Source: Eggerthellaceae bacterium (GTDB taxonomy: Bacteria > Actinomycetota > Coriobacteriia > Coriobacteriales > Eggerthellaceae). From it: a DNA stretch of 8,482 nt. The notes beneath the pieces were generated by a model. That model was not told where the DNA came from. It saw nothing but the letters and a program-made list of their open reading frames with translations, and did no database searches. This document shows, piece after piece, positions 1 to 7,037 of the stretch. Location of the stretch: contig DMNP01000239.1 of NCBI GenBank assembly GCA_003452695.1, forward strand, positions 1 to 8,482, given 5' to 3'. The first letter of the stretch is position 1. Each line of letters begins with the position of its first letter. Both the position numbers and the translations under genes were made by a program.

Positions 1-1074
1 GCCTTCGGCATGGGCATCGACAAATCCAACGTGCGCTATGTCGTCCATTACAATATGCCGAAGAATGTCGAGGCCTACTATCAGGAGGCGGGCCGCGCGG
101 GACGCGACGGCGAGCCTGCAAATTGCCTGCTCCTGTGGAACGACGGCGATATCGCCACCTGCCGTTATTTCATCGAGCAGGAATCGGGAAACGAGGCGCT
201 CGATTACGAAGAACAGCAAGTGGTGCGCTCGTCCCGGCGTCGTCGCCTTGCGGCCATGGCCGGCTATTGCATGACCACCGAATGCTTGCGGTTCGCCATA
301 TTGCGTTATTTCGGCGAAACGGACTTCGGGTTGCCACCGATGGAAGGCGGCGGCGAAGAACCGGGTTCGGCGGGCGCCCGAGGCTGCGGCAACTGTTCGA
401 ACTGCTCGGGAGAATACGACGCCGTGGACGTTACGAAAACGGCGCGTTCCGTCATGCGCTGCGTGCACGAGCTGCGCGGCCGATTCGGCAAGGGCATCGT
501 CTCGGATGTGCTGTGCGGTTCAAAGTCTGCCAAGATCCGCGAATGGGGGCTGGACAAGAAGCGAACCTACGACATCGTGGACGATTCCGCTTCCACGGTG
601 AAGGAGATAATCGAGTTGCTCACCGCCGACGAGTACCTGGAAATAAGCGAGGGGCGCTATCCCCTCGTGGGCCTCGGTCCGCGGGCGCGCGAGGCCGCTA
701 CCGACGAGTTCAGGCTATACATGAAGAGGCGCAAGCGAGCAAGCGCCGCGCGTCCGTCGGAAAGCGCGCGCAACGTCTTGCCCAACCAGGAAAGCCCATC
801 GGCTGCGACTGCTGCCGTTGGAGCCGCAGCCGTTTCGCGCCTGAGCGAAGAAGAGCAGCAGGAGCTGTTCGGGCGGTTGCGGCAGCTTCGCAAGCGCCTG
901 GCGGATGAAGAAGGCGTTCCGCCCTACATCGTGTTCTCCGATGCGGCGCTGCGCGGCATGTGTGCCGCATGTCCCGCCGACGAACAGGAGTTCCTGGCGG
1001 TTAGCGGCGTCGGCCCCGTAAAGCTGAAGCGCTACGGGGCTGCTTTCCTGGGCGAGATAAACCGCGCCCGGTAA
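1..1074 (+). CDS. recQ: RecQ-family ATP-dependent DNA helicase, C-terminal part (5' end outside window)
   Basis: RecQ is a 3'-5' superfamily 2 helicase acting in recombinational repair and at stalled forks. The frame is open from base 1, so the motor domain is cut off. Counting from the Met at position 10, residues 1-48 carry helicase motifs V and VI, including QEAGRAGRDG at 25-34 with the arginine finger region. A zinc-binding subdomain follows with Cys92 and then Cys126, Cys129 and Cys132 (CGNCSNC). The RQC winged-helix domain spans about 140-240. An Ala/Ser-rich linker (about 241-277) leads to a C-terminal HRDC domain (about 278-352, with FSDAALRGM and GVGPVKLKRYG). The order motor, zinc, RQC, HRDC is the classic full-length bacterial RecQ. 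The spacing between the first zinc Cys and the CxxC group is 33 residues, longer than the roughly 16 I recall for E. coli RecQ. The insert is Gly/Glu-rich. The gene converges on the isomerase gene and ends inside a terminator-like hairpin. Family assignment is very secure. Confidence 0.96.
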   Translation, partial: AFGMGIDKSNVRYVVHYNMPKNVEAYYQEAGRAGRDGEPANCLLLWNDGDIATCRYFIEQESGNEALDYEEQQVVRSSRRRRLAAMAGYCMTTECLRFAILRYFGETDFGLPPMEGGGEEPGSAGARGCGNCSNCSGEYDAVDVTKTARSVMRCVHELRGRFGKGIVSDVLCGSKSAKIREWGLDKKRTYDIVDDSASTVKEIIELLTADEYLEISEGRYPLVGLGPRAREAATDEFRLYMKRRKRASAARPSESARNVLPNQESPSAATAAVGAAAVSRLSEEEQQELFGRLRQLRKRLADEEGVPPYIVFSDAALRGMCAACPADEQEFLAVSGVGPVKLKRYGAAFLGEINRAR

Positions 1075-1103
1075 CGAAGCCACAGGTGCTCGTTACCGGG
1101 CGC
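1064..1103. terminator. Bidirectional terminator-like hairpin between recQ and the isomerase gene
   Basis: Two perfect 14-bp arms, gcgcccggtaacga (1064-1077) and tcgttaccgggcgc (1090-1103), flank a 12-nt loop. The left arm contains the recQ stop codon (1072-1074). On the + strand the stem is followed only by a weak T-containing stretch (ttgtaaa). On the − strand it is followed by ggtttatct, slightly more T-rich. Its place between two convergent genes fits a shared intrinsic terminator. The short T tracts make efficiency uncertain, and in vivo it may mainly act as a 3'-end stabilising stem. Confidence 0.75.
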
Positions 1104-1131
1104 TTGTAAACCGTTGCCGGGGATGCCGCGC

Positions 1132-2430
1132 CTATTCGCTTGCCTCCGGAGCGGCCGTGCTGGAGCTCTCCGCGCTTGCGCTCGCCTCGGCGCTTCCGGC
1201 GCTCGCGCTTCCTGCGCTCGCCTCGGCGTTCTCCGCACCTTCGGTGCTTTCGGCTTCGCCGGTGGTCTCGCTGGCCTCGCCAGAACCCGCTCCCTCTTCG
1301 GTGGACGTCTCGTCGGTCGAGGTCCCGCTTGCCTCGGCGGAGTTCTCCGCCTGCATCTCGTCATAGGCCTTCTGGTATTTGTCCAGCTTGATGTCGTAGG
1401 GCAGGCCCGAGGGCATGTCGTTTTGCTTGAAGTCGGCGGCCTCTTTCAGCCCGTCAAGCCATTCGGTGTAGGCCTTCTGCGAAGCCACCGAACCAGCCGC
1501 GCTTTCGATGCCCGAGCGGAAGTCGGCGGGAACCTGGTCCATGCTCGTAATCTCTTCCGGTGCCTTGTACTCGTCGGTGACCGTGATGATATGGATGCCG
1601 TACTCGCTTTCCACGAGATCGCTCACCTCGCCGACCGCAAGGTTGTTCAATGCGTCGTTATATGCGGTTACGAAGCTCGTGGTGTTCCAGCCCACATCGC
1701 CGCCCTGCTCGGCAGACGCGTCCTCTGAATACTGGCGCGCTGCATCGGCGAAGCTCAGGCTGCCGCTGTTAATCTGGTCCAGTACGTCCCGGGCCCTTGC
1801 GCGGGCGTCTTCCATGGCCGCCTCGTCGCTCGTGTCCTCCACCTTGAACAGGATGTGGGACGAGCGCTTCTTGCCATCGTAGTAGTACGGCACATACGTG
1901 TTGGCCGTTTCGATGAGCGTTTCCTCGGTTATCTCGGCACCCTCTGCAAAATGGTCGTTAAGCTGCGATGTAAGCACCTGCTCTTCCAGGAAGGCCTGGT
2001 ACTGGTCGGCGGTCCATCCCGCGTTGCTAAGGGCTTCGCTCCATTTCTCGTCGGAACCGTAGTTCGACTTTATCGATTCGAGTTGCGAGTTAACCTCTTC
2101 GGTGTTCAGCTGGATGCCCAGTTCGGCTGCGCCTTCTTTCTTCAATTCGCGGTCGCGGAACGACTCGATGGTCGAGGTGCGCATCCCATCGGCGGTGTTG
2201 CCGACCATCACCAGGTAGTATCCCCAATCGTCGTCGGACGTCAGGTTGTTCTGAACGCGCATCGTGTGAATTTGCTGGGTCACGTCGTCTTCCATGATGT
2301 CGACGCCGTTCACGGTCGCCGCCGTGCCCCCGCTCGGCGTCGTGTTGTTCGAGCAAGCAACCAGCCCGCATCCGAATGCCGCGATGATTCCCACTACGAT
2401 TGCGACCTTCAAGAACTTGGCTTTGTTCAT
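1132..2430 (-). CDS. Lipoprotein peptidyl-prolyl cis-trans isomerase (parvulin, PrsA/SurA-like)
   Basis: This is a predicted surface-anchored foldase of 432 residues that helps secreted proteins fold outside the membrane. Residues 1-26 form a lipoprotein signal peptide: Lys-containing n-region, hydrophobic core (9-20) and lipobox LVAC ending at Cys26, the predicted lipidation site. A SurA/trigger-factor-like N-terminal helical region (about 37-175, beginning TVNGVDI) precedes a parvulin PpiC domain (about 188-287) with the hallmarks SSHILFK, FADAARQYSED, GGDVGW and YGIHIITV. A short helical stretch (about 295-360) follows. Residues 361-432 are a low-complexity tail of Ala, Ser, Glu, Gly and Thr with no Lys or Arg. 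The ATG at 2430-2428 is preceded by AAGGAG (2443-2438) with 7 nt spacing, which fixes the start. The gene is monocistronic by position, divergent from typA and convergent with recQ. The enzyme class is secure. Whether the closest homologue is PrsA or a SurA-N protein cannot be decided by eye. Confidence 0.93.
   Translation of the reverse strand: MNKAKFLKVAIVVGIIAAFGCGLVACSNNTTPSGGTAATVNGVDIMEDDVTQQIHTMRVQNNLTSDDDWGYYLVMVGNTADGMRTSTIESFRDRELKKEGAAELGIQLNTEEVNSQLESIKSNYGSDEKWSEALSNAGWTADQYQAFLEEQVLTSQLNDHFAEGAEITEETLIETANTYVPYYYDGKKRSSHILFKVEDTSDEAAMEDARARARDVLDQINSGSLSFADAARQYSEDASAEQGGDVGWNTTSFVTAYNDALNNLAVGEVSDLVESEYGIHIITVTDEYKAPEEITSMDQVPADFRSGIESAAGSVASQKAYTEWLDGLKEAADFKQNDMPSGLPYDIKLDKYQKAYDEMQAENSAEASGTSTDETSTEEGAGSGEASETTGEAESTEGAENAEASAGSASAGSAEASASAESSSTAAPEASE
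1177..1228 (-). repeat. 16-bp direct repeat encoding part of the Ala/Ser/Glu tail
   Basis: The 16-mer tgcgctcgcctcggcg occurs exactly at 1177-1192 and at 1213-1228, a 36-bp (12-codon) offset that keeps frame. It encodes the repeated Ala-Glu-Ala-Ser-Ala peptides in the isomerase tail. Such an in-frame repeat could change length by slipped replication, but only two exact copies are present. Confidence 0.7.
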
Positions 2431-2453
2431 GTCCTATCTCCTTGCGACCCAGC

Positions 2454-2475
2454 GGGCGACACGTACTTGTCGCCC
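2454..2475 (-). promoter_or_regulatory. Inverted repeat upstream of the isomerase gene (5' UTR hairpin or operator)
   Basis: Arms gggcgaca (2454-2461) and tgtcgccc (2468-2475) are perfect 8-bp complements around a 6-nt centre. The element lies 24 bp upstream of the isomerase start codon and just before its ribosome binding site. As RNA it would form a stable stem at the 5' end of the transcript. As DNA it could be a dyad operator. Sequence alone cannot tell which. Confidence 0.5.
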
Positions 2476-2478
2476 AGC

Positions 2479-2495
2479 TTTTATCTCAGATAAAA
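2479..2495. promoter_or_regulatory. 17-bp perfect palindrome in the isomerase/typA intergenic region
   Basis: The sequence ttttatctcagataaaa is a perfect dyad of 8-bp arms around one central base. It is AT-rich in a GC-rich setting. It sits 49-65 bp upstream of the isomerase start, where the −10 region of that gene would be expected. On the − strand it contains gataaa, which could serve as a weak −10 with tgcgac (2507-2502) as a poor −35 at 16 bp. A repressor or activator binding at this dyad would overlap the promoter. No family-specific operator was recognised. Confidence 0.4.
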
Positions 2496-2667
2496 CCAAT
2501 TGTCGCACAGCCCCTTTTTTGCGCTTGACGGTGCACAATAAGCCCAGATTCGCTTCACGAACGCCCGAAATATGCACCGATTGTTGCTTTTGCGGCCGCC
2601 CCGGTCGCTAGCCGGGCCGTAAAAGTAACGCATTGACTATGTGGCTTCGGGTCCCGATGCGCCGATA

Positions 2668-2676
2668 TGCTAGAAT
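2668..2676 (+). promoter_or_regulatory. Extended −10 promoter element of typA
   Basis: The sequence tgctagaat provides a TGN extension (2668-2670) and a TAGAAT hexamer (2671-2676, five of six to consensus). No good −35 hexamer is found 16-18 bp upstream, as is usual for extended −10 promoters. Predicted initiation near 2683 gives a leader of about 20 nt before the typA ATG at 2704. Confidence 0.6.
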
Positions 2677-2703
2677 CGCGAGGTTCGAGAGATAGGATGC
2701 CCC

Positions 2704-4518
2704 ATGAAACAAGACCATATCCGCAACGTCGCGATAATCGCGCACGTAGACCACGGCAAGACCACCATAGTCGACCGCCTGCTGTACACGGCGGGCGTCT
2801 TCAGGGAAAACCAGCAGGTTGCCGAACGGGTCCTGGACAGCAACGACCAGGAACGCGAGCGCGGCATCACGATTCTTTCCAAGAACATCTCCATTACCTA
2901 CAAGGACGTGAAGATAAACGTGATCGACACGCCGGGGCATGCCGATTTCGGCGGCGAGGTGGAACGCGTGCTGAACATGGCGGACGGTGCGCTGCTCATC
3001 GTCGACGCTTTCGAAGGGCCCATGCCCCAGACGCGTTTCGTCTTGCGCCATGCGCTTGCCACGGGCATGCGCATCGTCGTGGTCGTGAACAAGATAGACC
3101 GTCCCGGAGCGCGCCCCCACGAGGTGGTGGACGAGGTGTTCGACCTGATGGTCGAGCTCGACGCCAGCGATGAGCAGCTGGATTTCCCCGTCGTGTTCAC
3201 GTCGGCCATGGCCGGCTATGCCCGGTTCGAGCCCGAAGACGACAACATGAACATGGTGCCGCTGCTCGATACCATCTTGAAGGAAGTCCCCGCGCCCGAA
3301 TGCCAGCCCGATGGCCCCATCGCGCTGCAGATCTGCACGGTGGACCATTCCAGCTTCGTCGGTCGCATCGGCGTGGGCCGCCTGCATTCCGGCACCATCC
3401 ACAAGGCGGAGCAGGTGCTGGTGGTGAAGAACGACGGCACGCGCTACAACACGCAGATAAAGCAGGTGTTCACCTTCGAGGAACTGGGCAAGAAGGAGCA
3501 GAAGGAAGTGCACGCCGGCGACATCGTGGCCGTGGTGGGCGTGGACGATGCCGATATCGGGGACATGGTCACGAGCCGCGACCATCCCGTGGTGCTGGAC
3601 CCCATAAAGGTGGAGCAGCCCACCATGGCGGTGGTGTTCGAGGCGTCCACGAGCCCGCTGGTCGGGCGCGAGGGCGATATCGTGGGTTCGCGGCAGCTGC
3701 GCGAGCGCCTGCTGCGCGAGGCCGACTCGAACATATCGATGCGCATAACCGAGGTGCCCGAATCCACGGGCATGGAAGTTGCCGGGCGCGGTGTGCTGCA
3801 CCTTTCGGTGCTGATGGAAACCATGCGGCGCGAGGGCTTCGAGTTCCAGGTGGGCCGCCCGCAGGTGGTGTTCAAGACCGACGAGTCCGGCGCGAAGCTC
3901 GAGCCCATCGAGGAAGCGACGGTCGACGTTCCAAGCGAATACGCCGGCAAGGCCATCGAGGTGTTCGGCAACGCCGGGGGCGAGATGACCGACATGTACC
4001 AGCGCGGCGAAGACACGCACCTGGTGTTCCGCATTCCCACGCGCGGTACGATGGGCCTGCGCACCCATTTGCTGAATGCCACGCGCGGCGAGGCAACGAT
4101 GTTCCACCATTTCAGCGAATACGGCCCCTATCGCGGCGAGATGGCCCATCGCAAGAACGGCATGATGATATCCATGAGCACGGGCAAATCGGTTGCCTAT
4201 GCGCTGGACACCCTGCAAGAGCGCGGCCGGCTGTTCGTCGGCCCGGGCGAGGACTGCTACGAGGGCATGATCGTGGGAGAGTCGGCCAAGGAAGGCGACA
4301 TGGTCGTGAACGTGGAGAAGTCGAAGCAGCTGGGAAACCAGCGCTCGAGCAACGCCGACAAGGCCATCCAGCTTACACCTCCCATCACCTTCACGCTGGA
4401 GGAAGCGCTGGAATACATCGAGGACGACGAGCTCGTGGAGGTAACCCCCAAGTCCATCCGCCTGCGCAAGCGCCTGCTGAACGCGACCGACCGCAAGAAG
4501 GCCGCCGCCGGCAAGTAG
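2704..4518 (+). CDS. typA: Translational GTPase TypA/BipA
   Basis: TypA/BipA is an EF-G-like GTPase that binds the ribosome and supports 50S assembly and growth under stress or cold. The 604-residue length is typical and complete. All G motifs are visible: G1 AHVDHGKT (13-20), the switch I RGITI (53-57), G3 DTPGH (75-79), G4 NKID (129-132) and G5 TSA (166-168). A beta-barrel domain II (about 205-295) and two EF-G III/V-like domains follow. The characteristic BipA C-terminal domain comes last, marked by [12 protein letters not shown], the [13 protein letters not shown] stretch and [11 protein letters not shown] near the end. The ATG at 2704 is preceded by a modest AGGA (2694-2697) at 6 nt, and the protein begins directly with the GTPase fold, so the start is well supported. 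It is transcribed alone from the promoter at 2668-2676. Ile codon ATA is used repeatedly despite the high GC, as also in recQ. Confidence 0.97.
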   Translation: MKQDHIRNVAIIAHVDHGKTTIVDRLLYTAGVFRENQQVAERVLDSNDQERERGITILSKNISITYKDVKINVIDTPGHADFGGEVERVLNMADGALLIVDAFEGPMPQTRFVLRHALATGMRIVVVVNKIDRPGARPHEVVDEVFDLMVELDASDEQLDFPVVFTSAMAGYARFEPEDDNMNMVPLLDTILKEVPAPECQPDGPIALQICTVDHSSFVGRIGVGRLHSGTIHKAEQVLVVKNDGTRYNTQIKQVFTFEELGKKEQKEVHAGDIVAVVGVDDADIGDMVTSRDHPVVLDPIKVEQPTMAVVFEASTSPLVGREGDIVGSRQLRERLLREADSNISMRITEVPESTGMEVAGRGVLHLSVLMETMRREGFEFQVGRPQVVFKTDESGAKLEPIEEATVDVPSEYAGKAIEVFGNAGGEMTDMYQRGEDTHLVFRIPTRGTMGLRTHLLNATRGEATMFHHFSEYGPYRGEMAHRKNGMMISMSTGKSVAYALDTLQERGRLFVGPGEDCYEGMIVGESAKEGDMVVNVEKSKQLGNQRSSNADKAIQLTPPITFTLEEALEYIEDDELVEVTPKSIRLRKRLLNATDRKKAAAGK

Positions 4519-4533
4519 CGGAAACCCCGGGGG

Positions 4534-6777
4534 CTATTCACGGGTAATGGCGCCTTGCGATTTCAACTGATTCTTGCGCTCGTACATCAGGGCGTCTGCG
4601 CGTTCGAAGACCGCATGGAACGTTTCGTTCGAGCCGGGGGTGTGGTCCGAATAGCCGGCCGAGATGACGACGCCCCCGCTTTTCACGTTGCCTTCCACCG
4701 TGGCGTCGAAGGCCGCGAACAGCTCCGCGCGGTTCCGATAGTCCTCGCCGCTGATTATCAGGGCGAACTCGTCGCCCCCGATGCGGAACACCGGGCTGTG
4801 CTTGAAGGTGTCGCATATCAGCTCGCAGGCCGATTTTATGTACTCGTCGCCCGCTTTGTGCCCGAGCGTGTCGTTGATGTGCTTCAGGCCGTTCACGTCG
4901 CACACCCCCACGGCGAACTCCTCGGATTCGCCTTCGGCGATCTGGTCGTTCATCGTGGCCTCCCATTCGCTGAACGCCAGCTTGTTCTTCACGCCCGTCA
5001 TGGCGTCTGTCGTTGCGCTTTTCCGGGCGGCGGCAAGCTTGCGCGCGCCCTCTTCGTCGCGGCGCTGCATGTACGAGAAGTTGCTGAGCATGATGCCGTA
5101 GGCTATTGCGAACAGGGCCATGACGATCACGGCATTGCGCGATTTCGCCGCGCGCAGGGCCTGCGCCTCGTTTTCGAGGAACTTCACTTCGCCCGTGCTC
5201 GTCCTGCCGTTATCCGATTTCGAGATGTAGTAGTCCCTTACGTTCGACAAGGTGGAAACGGTAAGCGCGCGGTCGTCTTGCGTCAGCCACGCCATAGACG
5301 TGAACAGCACGAGCGAAAGCATGGCGACCCATACGACGATTGACTTTCCGAAACGCCGGTACGGATCGTGGTGTAGGACCGTCCGGAACGCCAGAAAGCC
5401 GAGGACCGCCCACACTGCCAGCAGGAAATAGGATTCTGGTTCCATCGATCCCGTGCCGATCAGACTGGGCACGACGATCATGATAGCGAACGCGGCCATG
5501 ACCGCCAGGCCAATCGCGCCCGTTGCAACTTCTAGCCAGGACTTCGCCTTGCGCGCCTCCCGGAATGTGGCCGCCGACACGAACGCGTAGACGATGGTGG
5601 CGCCGATGGTCAGGATGTCGACGATCCAGCCGATAGCCGTCCTTCCCAGAAACGGGATTACCAGCGACAGGCCGACCAGCGCCCACACGGCGTTCTGGGG
5701 GATGCCGTTGCCGTTCAGGGCGGCGAAGGGCGCGGGCAGGATCTCGTCCCTCGCCAACGCATAGACCAGTCGGCTGAGCGCAATTATCTGGCCGAACAGG
5801 CTCGTGGCGATAAGCGCGAACAGCGATACGACCAGAATGGCCACTCCCGTATCCCCCATGTAGCGATAGGCCGCGTAGAAGGGGGGAAGGCCCTCGAGGC
5901 CGCTCAGGTTCTGCAGGTCGCCGATGTACTCGAGCCAATTGTCGTAGCGGTCCGGAAAGGCGCTGATGGAAAGCAGCATGACGAAGCTGTACAGCGCAAC
6001 GGTAACGGCGATGGCCAGCAGCATGACGCGGAAGGACTTTTTCTTGGAAAACGAGAATTCCTCTGCCGAGTGCGATATGTTCTCGAAGCCGATGAAGGCC
6101 CATGGCGAAATCGTGGCGATGGCCACGATTTGCGAAAGCGAGCTGGAGCCGGGGAGGAAGGCCGGGTCGAAGCCCCGCGCCGCCGCGTCCAGCCCAAGCA
6201 TGGAAGCGCCGAAGCACGCGACTATCCCCAGCGTGAACGCCAGCGCCAGCACTATAACGACGACGGCCAGCGCGCGCTTGAATCGCGCGCACAGCAGTCC
6301 CGTAATTGCAATAGCGACAACGGTGAGCAGGGCCTCGCCCAGATACACGTCGTATCCGAACAGGGTGTACATTTTGCCAAACTGAAACATCCCACCCATG
6401 AAATAGCGTGCGAACAGGGGCAATGATGTTACGTTCGCCCAGAATATCGCAATGTAGCACAGGAACAGGAACCATGCGGTAAGGAAGGCGCGGTCGATGC
6501 CGAAGGAGTTCTTCACGTACGAGTACACGCCGCCGGCCGATGGGTAGCGGTTCATAAGGTAATGGTAGTTCCGGGCCATGACCACCATGACGGTAGCGCC
6601 GATGAGCAGCCCGGCGATAGACCCTGCGGGTCCCGCTTGGGAAAGGTACGTGTTGCACGTTACGACAAAAGAGCCCCATCCGATGCTCGACCCGATAGCG
6701 AGCGCCCATGCGCCCAGCGGCGACAAATACGGACCCAGATCCCTGGGGTTATGGCCTACAGCTCCTGTGCGATCCAT
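4534..6777 (-). CDS. APC-family amino acid permease fused to a GGDEF diguanylate cyclase
   Basis: This is a 747-residue membrane protein. Residues 21-467 hold 12 predicted helices of an amino acid-polyamine-organocation permease, with the helix 1 signature GSSIGWGSF (29-37) and the helix 6 region GFENISHSAEEF (230-241). Two further helices (about 479-499 and 546-566) bracket a polar, probably extracytoplasmic loop of about 46 residues. The cytoplasmic end (about 588-738) is a GGDEF domain with TDAMTG, NGLKHIND and GHKAGD (within 629-644) and an intact GGDEF at 667-671, so it should make c-di-GMP from two GTP. The inhibitory I-site RxxD is absent; the equivalent residues are FKHS (658-661). 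I chose the ATG at 6777 (GGAAG just upstream) over a GTG at 6798, which lacks a ribosome site and would add seven residues. The frame is continuous with no stop or frameshift at the junction. The transported substrate is unknown. Both domain calls are secure; coupling between them is inference. Confidence 0.92.
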   Translation of the reverse strand: MDRTGAVGHNPRDLGPYLSPLGAWALAIGSSIGWGSFVVTCNTYLSQAGPAGSIAGLLIGATVMVVMARNYHYLMNRYPSAGGVYSYVKNSFGIDRAFLTAWFLFLCYIAIFWANVTSLPLFARYFMGGMFQFGKMYTLFGYDVYLGEALLTVVAIAITGLLCARFKRALAVVVIVLALAFTLGIVACFGASMLGLDAAARGFDPAFLPGSSSLSQIVAIATISPWAFIGFENISHSAEEFSFSKKKSFRVMLLAIAVTVALYSFVMLLSISAFPDRYDNWLEYIGDLQNLSGLEGLPPFYAAYRYMGDTGVAILVVSLFALIATSLFGQIIALSRLVYALARDEILPAPFAALNGNGIPQNAVWALVGLSLVIPFLGRTAIGWIVDILTIGATIVYAFVSAATFREARKAKSWLEVATGAIGLAVMAAFAIMIVVPSLIGTGSMEPESYFLLAVWAVLGFLAFRTVLHHDPYRRFGKSIVVWVAMLSLVLFTSMAWLTQDDRALTVSTLSNVRDYYISKSDNGRTSTGEVKFLENEAQALRAAKSRNAVIVMALFAIAYGIMLSNFSYMQRRDEEGARKLAAARKSATTDAMTGVKNKLAFSEWEATMNDQIAEGESEEFAVGVCDVNGLKHINDTLGHKAGDEYIKSACELICDTFKHSPVFRIGGDEFALIISGEDYRNRAELFAAFDATVEGNVKSGGVVISAGYSDHTPGSNETFHAVFERADALMYERKNQLKSQGAITRE

Positions 6778-6798
6778 GCTCTTCCGATGCTCTTCCAC

Positions 6799-7037
6799 GC
6801 AATTTAACTGCCAGCGTAATCTTACATAATTTGCATGGTTATTGATAAGCGAATTCAGAAAGCTTCGAGCACGATCGCCAAACGCGGTTTTTCACGGCAA
6901 GCCTGGTGGCACGGGCGGAGGTGCGGGGGCGATCTTGCAGGCGCGTTTCCTCGTGAATTCGAAAGCGTAGCCGAAGCAAAGCCCGAACCCCTTCCACTCG
7001 CACGCGCTGCCGGGGTTGCCGCGAAAACCAGCCGCGA
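6799..7037. other. Intergenic region between ychF and the permease-GGDEF gene
   Basis: These 239 bp separate two genes on the − strand. The part near 6819-6848 carries the downstream gene's promoter. The rest is GC-rich with only weak dyads: gatcgcc/ggcgatc (6873-6879 and 6928-6934), and aacccc/ggggtt (6986-6991 and 7012-7017). None is followed by a T run, so I see no convincing terminator for ychF. Open frames here lack ribosome sites and recognisable protein features, so no gene is called. Confidence 0.5.
6819..6848 (-). promoter_or_regulatory. Probable promoter of the permease-GGDEF gene
   Basis: On the − strand TTATCA (6848-6843) and TAAGAT (6824-6819) each match four of six sigma-70 consensus bases, with an 18-bp spacer. 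The region is AT-rich relative to its surroundings. Initiation near 6812 would leave a leader of about 35 nt before the ATG at 6777. The match is moderate and has not been tested. Confidence 0.45.

Noticed and set aside
2524..2529. TTGACG as a −35 for a second typA promoter
   Set aside because: No acceptable −10 hexamer occurs 16-18 bp downstream; the extended −10 at 2668-2676 is a better explanation.
2529..2579. Inverted repeat cggtgca / tgcaccg between the divergent genes
   Set aside because: Arms are only 7 bp and 37 bp apart, which is likely by chance in this composition.
2608..4218. Long 536-codon open frame on the − strand opposite typA
   Set aside because: It is His/Leu/Ala-rich with no domain signature and lies antisense to a complete, unmistakable TypA. 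Long antisense frames are expected in high-GC coding sequence.
4519..4533. ccccgggg dyad between the typA and permease stop codons as a terminator
   Set aside because: The self-complementary core leaves no loop and no T run follows, so it cannot form a standard intrinsic terminator.
5210..6709. 499-codon open frame on the − strand in another frame of the permease-GGDEF gene
   Set aside because: It is Arg/Gly/His-rich with no recognisable fold. It is a frame shadow of the permease gene.
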